From contig DHXP01000038.1 in assembly GCA_002413745.1 (NCBI GenBank), forward strand, positions 1 to 64,000: a stretch of DNA of 64,000 bases. The letters are read 5' to 3'. The DNA comes from Flavobacterium sp. UBA5153. Its GTDB lineage: Bacteria; Bacteroidota; Bacteroidia; Flavobacteriales; Flavobacteriaceae. The notes under the pieces are model-generated. The model was given only the letters and a program-made list of their open reading frames with translations, ran no database searches and was not told where the DNA came from. Each line of letters begins with the position of its first letter. The first letter of the stretch is position 1. This document shows, piece after piece, positions 38,042-46,262 of the stretch. Made by a program: the position numbers and the translations under genes.

Positions 38042-38557
38042 ATGAAAAAAAAATCTATTGCCTTTTATATTATTGTTTTTGGATTATTATTTTTTAATGC
38101 GAAAGCACAAAACAACTTTCTAAAACCAACTATTTCATTGGGTATCCTAGTCGAAGACCTCAATAAATCAATCGATTTTTATACAAATGTGGTTGGGATG
38201 TTACAAGTCAGGGAATTTGTTATAGATTCCAATAAGGCAAAAAGAATGGGGTTGAGCAAAGAAGAAAAATTTGATATTAAAGTGCTTAAATTGGAAAATA
38301 CCGAAAATGCAACGGAATTAAAATTAATGTCTTTTGCTAAAAAAACAGACCATTCCAAACAAAAGTATCTTCCCGACTCAAATGGAATACGGTACTTAAC
38401 CATTTATGTAAAATCGTTGCAACTCGTTTTAGAACGGATTAAAAAATTTAATATCAAAACTCTAGGACAAACTCCTACTATGCTTGATGAAAAACGTCGG
38501 TTTGTTTTGATTCAAGATCCCGATGGGAATTTTGTGGAGTTTATAAGTTCAGAATAA
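38042..38557 (+). CDS. Secreted VOC-fold (glyoxalase/dioxygenase-like) protein
   Basis: This 171-residue protein has a signal peptide (ending FNAKAQ) and one vicinal-oxygen-chelate domain: SLGILVEDLNKSIDFYTNVVGM at the start, NGIRYLTIYVKSLQLVLERI in the middle and FVLIQDPDGNFVEFI at the end, the last with the metal-site-like Glu. Most VOC proteins are cytosolic, so a periplasmic one beside the secreted RraA and GH105 genes is notable. It may isomerise or open a reactive keto-uronate. That is inferred only from neighbours. Confidence 0.8.
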   Translation: MKKKSIAFYIIVFGLLFFNAKAQNNFLKPTISLGILVEDLNKSIDFYTNVVGMLQVREFVIDSNKAKRMGLSKEEKFDIKVLKLENTENATELKLMSFAKKTDHSKQKYLPDSNGIRYLTIYVKSLQLVLERIKKFNIKTLGQTPTMLDEKRRFVLIQDPDGNFVEFISSE

Positions 38558-38836
38558 TGCATTTCAAATTAACCGAGAATTTTGTAAAATTCATGTGCAT
38601 CTTCCTTTTTATTGCCCCAGATTGCTTGAAATGCCATTAAAAAATGTTTTTATTTTTGTTTATTAATGAATTTGTGACAAATTAAATGATTATCATAAAA
38701 TATAATACTTTTTTTTAGAATGATGTTATTTAAAACATTTTAATTTCTACATTTGTGAAATCTATTTTAATAATCCTTAAATTTTAATGTTATGAAAAGA
38801 AGTCTACTATTGGTTGTATTTTTTATTACCACATTG

Positions 38837-38850
38837 TGTGCGCGAGCACA
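38837..38850. promoter_or_regulatory. Operator-like palindrome inside the T9SS pseudogene signal peptide
   Basis: TGTGCGCGAGCACA fits TGTGC-N4-GCACA exactly but lies 45 bases inside the coding region, where it encodes the end of the signal peptide (CARAQ). It could be a chance product of the common Ala-Gln codons. Confidence 0.35.
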
Positions 38851-39210
38851 ATTTACAGCAGGTAATCTTGTCGTTTCAAAGATTAATATTTCAGGTGGTC
38901 AAACCACTATTGTCAATGCAGATGATGCAACTAATGGGTATTACGCAGTTTTACAGGAAATTACTCCCGCAGGCGCTAATGTTGGTTCAGCAATTGCTCT
39001 TCCAAACCTAGTTTTAGACGGACGATCTGTTGCTTATGAAGGAGAAATTGGATTGTCACAAGATAACAAGTCTATTTCAATCATTGGATTTAATGGTGGT
39101 GTAAAATCTGGTTCTGCAACTTTTAGAGCAAATTCTAAAATGATATATAGGTTAGACTCACAAAAAACATTCGGAACTGTCACTAATATATTAGCTTCAG
39201 ATTTTGCTGG

Positions 39211-39241
39211 AAATGCTTATAGAAATGCTTATAGAAATGCT
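39211..39241 (+). repeat. Short tandem repeat of 12 bases
   Basis: AAATGCTTATAG occurs twice in tandem with a third partial copy, encoding NAYRNAYRNA. It is probably a replication-slippage product inside the pseudogene. Confidence 0.8.
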
Positions 39242-40218
39242 ATAAGTGCTGATGGTTCTTCTTTTTTAATTGCAACGGGTATAGGAACTCCTCCATATAG
39301 AACAATTAATTATGGAGCTAATAACCCTTCTGGAACAACTATGATGACTGCAGTTGGTCTAAGTCTTCCAGCTGGTCAGTCTATTCGTAATTTTACATAC
39401 AACCAAGCAGGACTTTATGGTAGTGGTTAGGGGATAACTAAGTTTGATCCTATAACTGGTATTGGAACTATTTTAGCTAATACTCTACTGATAGTGTTCA
39501 AGTTGTATTTTTCGACACCACTGCTGGTGTTGGTGATACAGCTGGTAATGATTTAATGTACGTCGCAAATAGAAATAGTGGTGTTACTAAGTTTACTTGG
39601 AATGGTACAAATTGGGTTGCTGGTACAAGTATAAACGGTTCAGGTATTTCGCCAGCACCATCTTAAGGAGTTCCTGGTACTGGTGCCTATGCATTGATTG
39701 GGAGAATTGAAAGCGGGAAGCCAGCTTTGTATTCTATTTCTCACAATGGAAATAATACTAGTGTTACTTATACACATAGTCAAATTATTAAAATTGTAGA
39801 TAATACTAGTTATAATGTAGATTGGACTAATGTTGGTGCTGATAGGGTTATTTCGGTAGTAGCCTCTACAGATAATACAGAAATGTTTAGAAGTATTTCT
39901 TTTGTTCCACAAGGAACTTTAGCTACTGCTAGTTTTGAGAAAAAAGTACAAAATTGGTCTATGTATCAAATCCATCAAAAGTTATTTTGAATATCAATTC
40001 TGAGGTTTCTGGAAGTTTTAGTGTTTATAACGTATTGGGACAAAAAGTACATCAGTTTAAAGTGGAAAATGGTAGTAATACTATAAATGTGGATAAATTG
40101 AATAGTGGTACTTATTTTGTTGAAGGAGCAAATGCCACCCAAAAAATAATTATTCAAAAATAATCTTAAGGAGGGCTAATGTCTTTCCGTGGATATTTAA
40201 TTAGATAGTGGAGTAAGA

Positions 40219-40247
40219 GAGAATTTATTTCTTCTAAAGAAATATTC
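40219..40247 (+). terminator. Probable terminator hairpin after the T9SS pseudogene
   Basis: AGAAT-tt-ATTTCTT and AAGAAATATTCT form a 12-pair stem with a two-base bulge and CTA loop, 56 bases after the old stop, followed by an AT-rich run. Confidence 0.55.
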
Positions 40248-40307
40248 TATATTTTCTTCGGCTTAATTTATTTTAAATATCAAAAGCATATTATAAAGAC
40301 CGGTAAG

Positions 40308-40334
40308 TTCAACAGTATGTGTGATACTGTTGAA
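40308..40334. promoter_or_regulatory. Perfect inverted repeat before the GH2 gene
   Basis: The arms TTCAACAGTAT and ATACTGTTGAA (11 bases each) surround GTGTG, 91 bases before the GH2 start. There is no T run after it, so an operator or leader hairpin is as likely as a terminator. It is not related to the TGTGC-N4-GCACA site. Confidence 0.5.
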
Positions 40335-40425
40335 TCTTTGCAGATAAATTGTTTTTAAGGGTATTAGTAGCACATTTACAATTTTAAACAAATAAAAATA
40401 ATACGTTTTAATACAAACAAAATAT

Positions 40426-42972
40426 ATGCTCAAATCAGGAATTTATTTAGCAATGATCATGCTAATTGGAAGCCTTTCTGCTCAGACAGTAAAAGTAAAC
40501 CTTAACAACAACTGGCTGTTCAGAAAAAAAGGAGATGCCCAATGGATGAAAGCAATCGTGCCTGGTACCGTGCATACGGATTTGCTTCACAACAAGAAAA
40601 TTGAAGATCCTTTTTTTCGTAACAATGAAAAAAACTTACAATGGATAGGCACTTCTGATTGGGAGTATAAAATGGAATTCCCCGCAGATGATCAACTTTT
40701 AGAGAATGATGCAATTGAAATTCAGTTCGAAGGTCTTGATACTTATGCAGATGTTTTTATAAATGGCACAAAGGTAATTGCCGCAGATAATATGTTTTTA
40801 TTATGGAAAGCGGATATAAAAAAATATTTAATCAAAGGTCAGAATAATTTGTCGATCACATTTTATTCTCCGTTAAATAGGACAATGCCTCTCTATGATA
40901 GTCTTCCTTATGTAGTACCCGTAAGCAACAATGATCAAGCAGATAAACGATTAAGTGCTTTTACCAGAAAAGCGGGATATCATTATGGCTGGGACTGGGG
41001 ACCGCGCTTTGTAACTTCTGGTATTTGGCGGCCGCTAACATTATTGGCGTGGAAGAAAGTTCATATTGAAGATTTATTTATAAAACAGCTAAAAATAGAG
41101 GCAAATAATGCCAGTTTGGAAGTTCAAATGAACCTGTCAAGTAGTTCCGAAGGATTAAAAACTTTACAGTTATTTGTTGATGATAACCAAACTCCTATTA
41201 TTACTAAAAATATAATGGTTTTTAAAGGAGAGAATAGTGTAGCTGCTAAATTTGAAATGAATGATATTCAACTGTGGTGGCCAAATGGTATGGGTGATCA
41301 AAAACTTTATAAGTTCAGGGCTGTCATTTTGGATAAAAATACTGAAATTGGAAGTAGCGAAGTAAAGCGTGGCTTGCGTACCATTGAATTAGTAAACCAA
41401 ACAGATGAAAAAGGCAAATCATTCTATTTTAAAGTCAATGGAAAACCTGTCTTTATCAAAGGGGCGAATTATATTCCGCAAGATAATTTTTTACCTCGGG
41501 TTACTAAAGAACGTTATGAGCATGTTATTAATACTGCCGTTTCGTCACACGTGAACATGCTACGTGTTTGGGGAGGAGGGATTTATGAAAATGATTTATT
41601 TTATGATCTTTGTGATGAAAAAGGAATTTTAGTGTGGCAAGATTTTATGTTTGCCTGTACTATGGTGGCACCGCTTGAAAATGTAAAAATGAATATTATA
41701 GCCGAGGCAAAATACAATGTTAAGCGGCTTAGAAATCATTCCTCTATTGCGCTTTGGTGCGGTAATAATGAAGCCACGCAATTCATTAATGAAAAATTTT
41801 GGGGGCATACAAAAGATAATTTTAAAACCCAAAAGGATTCCGCTACTGTTTTTAATACCTATGATGAGGTTTTTCATACTTTGCTACCGGGTGTACTTAA
41901 GGTTTATGATGAAGAAAAATTCTATTGGTCATCTTCACCAAATTACGAAAATTACTCCATGAAATATAAATTTAACCTCGCCTCAGGTGACATTCATTAT
42001 TGGGGAGTTTGGTGGGGAAAAGAACCATTTGAAAAGTATAATGAAGTGGTTGGCAGATTTATGAGCGAATATGGATTTCAGTCATTTCCAGAACTTGAAA
42101 CAGTAAAAAAATATACAATTCCTTCGGATTATGATATAAATTCAGAAGTAATGACAGCCCACCAGCGTTCTACAATTGGAAATGGAACAATTACACATTA
42201 TATGAAAGAGATGTTTACCGTTCCTAAAAAATTTGAAAATTTCCTCTATGTTGGTCAAGTTCTTCAGGCAGAAGGAATAAAAATAGCATTGGAAACCCAT
42301 CGTCGTGCCAAACCTTATTGTATGGGTACACTTAATTGGCAGATAGATGATTGTTGGCCGGTAGCTTCCTGGAGCAGTATGGATTATTATGGGCGGTGGA
42401 AAGCGCAACAGTATATGACTAAACGAGTTTTTGATGAATTCCTAATATCGGCTGTTAAAGAGAATGATAGCATCAAAATATTTGCAATATCAGATGTTTA
42501 TAAATCTATAAATGCCGTTGTGCAAGTTTCGCTTATAGATTTTAATGGGAAAGTTTTAAAATTCGAAAACATGGAGGTGCTATTGCCTGAAAATAGCAGT
42601 ACCCTTATTATGTCCTTCAAGGAAAATGAATTAGTTGATCTAAATAACAAGAAAAATGTGGTGCTTAATATGAAGTTACTGATTGATAATAAACAAGTTT
42701 CTCAAAACAATTTTTATTTTGAGAAACCTAAAAATTTAGAGCTTTCTAATGTTAAGGTAAAGTTGAAGCAAATTAGTGATACAACAATCGAGTTAAGCAC
42801 CACTAAGATGGCTAAAAGCGTATGGTTATTTTTACCCAATGTAGATAATGCATTCAGTGACAATTATTTCGATTTGTTGCCTAACGAAAGAAAATTGATA
42901 GATGTGAAAACAAAAGATTTGAAATCTGTTTTGGGAAAAATTGAAATCAAAACATTGATTGACGCCTATTAA
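40426..42972 (+). CDS. GH2 beta-mannosidase
   Basis: This 848-residue secreted enzyme should release terminal beta-mannose. It has a signal peptide (ending LSAQ), the sugar-binding domain (WLFRKKGD, VPGTVHTDLL, GLDTYADVFINGT), AGYHYGWDWGPRFVTSGIWRP typical of beta-mannosidases, and the TIM barrel with acid/base Glu449 (WCGNNEATQ) and nucleophile Glu548 (RFMSEYGFQSFPE). The late NWQIDDCWPVASWSSMDYYG is also diagnostic. It starts a second block of glycosidase genes after its own leader. Length is normal. Confidence 0.94.
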   Translation: MLKSGIYLAMIMLIGSLSAQTVKVNLNNNWLFRKKGDAQWMKAIVPGTVHTDLLHNKKIEDPFFRNNEKNLQWIGTSDWEYKMEFPADDQLLENDAIEIQFEGLDTYADVFINGTKVIAADNMFLLWKADIKKYLIKGQNNLSITFYSPLNRTMPLYDSLPYVVPVSNNDQADKRLSAFTRKAGYHYGWDWGPRFVTSGIWRPLTLLAWKKVHIEDLFIKQLKIEANNASLEVQMNLSSSSEGLKTLQLFVDDNQTPIITKNIMVFKGENSVAAKFEMNDIQLWWPNGMGDQKLYKFRAVILDKNTEIGSSEVKRGLRTIELVNQTDEKGKSFYFKVNGKPVFIKGANYIPQDNFLPRVTKERYEHVINTAVSSHVNMLRVWGGGIYENDLFYDLCDEKGILVWQDFMFACTMVAPLENVKMNIIAEAKYNVKRLRNHSSIALWCGNNEATQFINEKFWGHTKDNFKTQKDSATVFNTYDEVFHTLLPGVLKVYDEEKFYWSSSPNYENYSMKYKFNLASGDIHYWGVWWGKEPFEKYNEVVGRFMSEYGFQSFPELETVKKYTIPSDYDINSEVMTAHQRSTIGNGTITHYMKEMFTVPKKFENFLYVGQVLQAEGIKIALETHRRAKPYCMGTLNWQIDDCWPVASWSSMDYYGRWKAQQYMTKRVFDEFLISAVKENDSIKIFAISDVYKSINAVVQVSLIDFNGKVLKFENMEVLLPENSSTLIMSFKENELVDLNNKKNVVLNMKLLIDNKQVSQNNFYFEKPKNLELSNVKVKLKQISDTTIELSTTKMAKSVWLFLPNVDNAFSDNYFDLLPNERKLIDVKTKDLKSVLGKIEIKTLIDAY

Positions 42973-43088
42973 TTTTATTAGCTTCTATTATAATTAAATA
43001 AAGCTATTAACCAGCAACTTGAATTAATTAGAAACACAAATTAATGACTCAAAACAATAAATTACAATAGTATTAAAACAAAATAAAA

Positions 43089-44711
43089 ATGAAAAAAAAT
43101 GCCCTTATTTGTCTAGCTTTTATTCTTTCTTTAAATCTTTTTTCACAAGAGAATGTTTCAGAAATAAAATCACTCTCCGAAGAAAAATGGTATGGAGCCT
43201 ATACAGCTAAAGCTTTTTGCAACACACCTCTCAAGGATATTTCTTTTCAGCCGTACGGCCCCAACGAAAAGTTAAATGATCTCAGTATTGATAATCGAGG
43301 CAATCAGGCAGTGCCACTTTTGATTTCCAACAAAGGGCGTTATGTCTGGAGCGATCAGCCATTTGCCTTTGAATTTAAGGACGGAAATATGACTCTGCAT
43401 TCCCAATATGAAAAAATCAATGCTGTGTCTTCTGGCAAAACATTGCGAGATGCTTATGTAAGCGCAATGAAATTGCACTTTCCCGCATCAGGAAAAATGC
43501 CTAATGAATTAATGTTTAAAATGCCGCAATATAATATGTGGATTGAACTTAATTATAATCAAGATCAGCCAAAGATATTGAAATATGCCAATGATATTTT
43601 GACCAATGATTTTCCATCAGGTGTTTTTATGATTGATGATATTTGGTCCAAAGATTATGGAAATTTTGATTTTGACCCAAGCAAGTTTTCAAACCCTAAA
43701 TTGATGGTTGACGAACTACATCAAAAAGGATTTAAAGTGATGTTATGGCTGACACCGTTTGTTAGCCCAGACGGTAAAGAGTTTGGTCATTTGGCAAAAA
43801 ATAAAGCAGTAGTGCTAAAAAAAGAAAATTCAAAACCTGCCATAATTAAATGGTGGAACGGGTATAGCGGCTGTTTGGATTTTACAAAACCATTTGCCGT
43901 TGATTGGTTAAGATCTAAATTAAAGGCATTACAAAGTACATATGGTATTGACGGTTTTAAATTTGATGCTGTTGATTCTGATTTTTATTCCAAAGGTTCT
44001 AAAGTTTTTCCAAATGATGATACAAATACCAACGGCCCAATTCAGGCTGAATTATTTGGAAAATTAGGTGCCGAGTTTGATTTTAATGAATTTCGTGCAG
44101 GCTGGAAGAATGGTAATCAGCCGCTTGCACAGCGTTTGCAGGATAAAGGTTATTCTTGGGATGACTTGAAATTGTTAGTTCCCGATATGGTTTCGGCTGG
44201 TTTAATCGGACATCCTTTTACTTGTCCTGATATGATTGGAGGAGGTTTATTATCTACTTTTGAAAATATAGATTACTCTAAATTTGATCAGGAATTAATG
44301 GTGCGTTCGGCACAAACGCAAGCTTTAATGCCAATGATGCAATTTTCGGTGGCACCTTGGAGAGTTTTGGATGAAAAGCATTTAAAAATCGTTCGAAAAG
44401 CAGCAAAATTACATGCTTCAATGGGAGATTATATTGTGACTCTGGCCAAAAAAGCAGCAGTCGATGGGGAACCAATTGTACGTCACTTGGAGTATGTTTT
44501 TCCTAATCAAGGATTTATTTCCTGCGATACACAATTTATGCTTGGGGATAAATATCTAGTTTGTCCGATGATCGAAAAAGGATACAAACGAACAGTCAAA
44601 TTGCCAAAAGGAAATTGGATTGATGATTTAGGGAAGAAACACAAAGGGGGACAAACAATCAGTATAGAGGTGCCTTTGGATCGTTTGCCTTATTTTATTA
44701 ATACTAAATAA
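43089..44711 (+). CDS. GH31 glycoside hydrolase
   Basis: This 540-residue secreted protein (signal ending LFSQ) is a compact GH31 enzyme. The catalytic nucleophile is predicted as Asp293 in GIDGFKFDAVDSDF and the acid/base as Asp381 in FTCPDMIGGG. MIDDIWSKDYGNFDFDPSKF near residue 181 and VMLWLTPFVSPDG are the other barrel signatures. Family members include alpha-glucosidases, alpha-xylosidases and sulfoquinovosidases. The short N-terminal domain and context favour an exo-enzyme on a side chain, with sugar not determined. It ends two bases before the GH125 gene. Confidence 0.9.
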   Translation: MKKNALICLAFILSLNLFSQENVSEIKSLSEEKWYGAYTAKAFCNTPLKDISFQPYGPNEKLNDLSIDNRGNQAVPLLISNKGRYVWSDQPFAFEFKDGNMTLHSQYEKINAVSSGKTLRDAYVSAMKLHFPASGKMPNELMFKMPQYNMWIELNYNQDQPKILKYANDILTNDFPSGVFMIDDIWSKDYGNFDFDPSKFSNPKLMVDELHQKGFKVMLWLTPFVSPDGKEFGHLAKNKAVVLKKENSKPAIIKWWNGYSGCLDFTKPFAVDWLRSKLKALQSTYGIDGFKFDAVDSDFYSKGSKVFPNDDTNTNGPIQAELFGKLGAEFDFNEFRAGWKNGNQPLAQRLQDKGYSWDDLKLLVPDMVSAGLIGHPFTCPDMIGGGLLSTFENIDYSKFDQELMVRSAQTQALMPMMQFSVAPWRVLDEKHLKIVRKAAKLHASMGDYIVTLAKKAAVDGEPIVRHLEYVFPNQGFISCDTQFMLGDKYLVCPMIEKGYKRTVKLPKGNWIDDLGKKHKGGQTISIEVPLDRLPYFINTK

Positions 44712-44713
44712 AA

Positions 44714-46138
44714 ATGTACAAACGTAGAGATTTTATTAAAGATACTGTGCTTGCTGGTTTCGGTATTTCACTCTTGCCGGAAATGGTGTTTGCGAAAATG
44801 CCGGTTTTCGATTACGAGTCATTGCGGCCGCCATTAGCGAACAGACGTTTTATTAGTAAAGCAGTTGAAAAAGAAATAGTGGAAGTGTCTAAAAAGATAA
44901 AGGATAAAGAGCTGGTTTGGCTGTTTAATAATTGTTTTCCCAATACACTTGACACTACAGTATTTGCTTCAATAAAAGATAATAAACCGGATACTTACAT
45001 TATTACTGGTGATATAGATGCCATGTGGCTGCGTGACTCTTCTGCACAGGTTTGGCCTTACCTGCCTTTAATGAAAAACGACAAAGAACTGGAGACAATG
45101 ATTGCTGGTGTAATTAACAGACATGCTTACTATGTGTTGATTGATCCCTATGCGAATGCATTTTTTAATGATCAGGAAAGAAAAGGGCATAATGATGAAA
45201 CGTTGATGAAACCTGGTGTTCATGAAAGAAAATGGGAGGTGGATTCTTTATGTTATGTAATTAGGCTGGCTTATGGATACTGGAAGCAAAGTGCTGATAA
45301 ATCTTGTTTTGACAGCACTTGGTTAATAGCAATGAAAGAGATTGTGGCCACTTTTAAAAATCAACAGCGTAAAAATAATAATGGGTCTTACAATTTCAAA
45401 CGTGTGACTAATCGCCCTACAGATACCGCAGCTGGTGGTGGTGCTGGTGCGCCTGTAAATCCCATTGGGTTAATAGCTTCTGTTTTCAGACCTTCAGATG
45501 ATGGTACTGTTTTTCCTTTTTTAATTCCATCCAATTATTTTGCTGTTGTATCGCTTCGTCAATTAGCTGAAATAGTAGAGAAGGAATTTCAAGATGAGAC
45601 TTTTTCATTAGAATGTTTGCAACTTGCCAATGAAGTGGAGTCTGCCTTGAAAGAGTATGCTGTGATAAACCATAAAAAGGCGGGTAAAATATTAGCATAC
45701 GAAATAGATGGATTTGGAAGCAGCTATCTTATTGATGATTCAAATATACCTAGTCTTTTATCCTTGCCATACATAGGGGCAATAAGTGTTGACAATCCGT
45801 TATATATGAACACTAGAAAATTTTTACTTACACCTGGTAATCATCCTTATTATGCAAAAGGAAAAGTGGCAGAAGGAATAACAGGTCCTCATGTAGGCAG
45901 AGATATGATTTGGCCTATGAGCATTATTATGCGTGGTCTTACTTCAAATGATGATATGGAAATAAAGCAATGTATTGACATGCTCAAGAAGAGTCATGGC
46001 GGTACAGGGTTTATGCATGAGGCATTTTATAAGGATGATGCTACCAAATTCACACGGAAATGGTTTGCCTGGGCAAATACCTTATTCGGGGAATTCATTA
46101 TAAAATTATCTGTAGAAAGACCTCATTTGCTAAGCTGA
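44714..46138 (+). CDS. GH125 exo-alpha-1,6-mannosidase
   Basis: This 474-residue protein has a twin-arginine-like signal (YKRRDFIKDTVLAGFGISLLP) and the GH125 signature ITGDIDAMWLRDSSAQVWPY near residue 93, then RHAYYVLIDPYANAF, TLMKPGVHERKWEVDSLC and HVGRDMIWPMSIIMRGLTS. GH125 enzymes are inverting exo-alpha-1,6-mannosidases, often paired with GH92 enzymes. The Tat-like signal means it may be exported folded, unlike its Sec-exported neighbours. It sits directly behind GH31 with two bases between the genes. Confidence 0.93.
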   Translation: MYKRRDFIKDTVLAGFGISLLPEMVFAKMPVFDYESLRPPLANRRFISKAVEKEIVEVSKKIKDKELVWLFNNCFPNTLDTTVFASIKDNKPDTYIITGDIDAMWLRDSSAQVWPYLPLMKNDKELETMIAGVINRHAYYVLIDPYANAFFNDQERKGHNDETLMKPGVHERKWEVDSLCYVIRLAYGYWKQSADKSCFDSTWLIAMKEIVATFKNQQRKNNNGSYNFKRVTNRPTDTAAGGGAGAPVNPIGLIASVFRPSDDGTVFPFLIPSNYFAVVSLRQLAEIVEKEFQDETFSLECLQLANEVESALKEYAVINHKKAGKILAYEIDGFGSSYLIDDSNIPSLLSLPYIGAISVDNPLYMNTRKFLLTPGNHPYYAKGKVAEGITGPHVGRDMIWPMSIIMRGLTSNDDMEIKQCIDMLKKSHGGTGFMHEAFYKDDATKFTRKWFAWANTLFGEFIIKLSVERPHLLS

Positions 46139-46262
46139 TAATGCTATGAATGGTAAAAAAAATAGCAGATGGCTTTGCTTGAGTATGATTATAAAATTTT
46201 AAATAAATTAGTTTACAGCATATTAAATAAAATTTATTATGCATAAATACATAAAATAACCA

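Larger units (their letters stand above)
38792..40163 (+). pseudogene. Broken T9SS-secreted protein gene
   Basis: A signal peptide (ending CARAQ) starts a frame that stops at 39428 (TAG). Homologous reading continues past it (GITKFDPITGIGT), shifts frame near 39485 (STDSVQVVFFDTTAGVGD), meets TAA at 39664 and shifts again near 39955. The end, 39954-40163, is a type A T9SS sorting domain: SGSFSVYNVLGQKVHQF, then LNSGTYFVEGANATQKIIIQ. The intact protein of about 455 residues was probably a secreted beta-propeller-like protein. Two stops and two frameshifts make sequencing error an unlikely full explanation. Confidence 0.85.

Noticed and set aside
39211..39241. Start of a CRISPR-like array
   Set aside because: The units are only 12 bases, directly adjacent with no spacers, and in frame inside a decayed gene.
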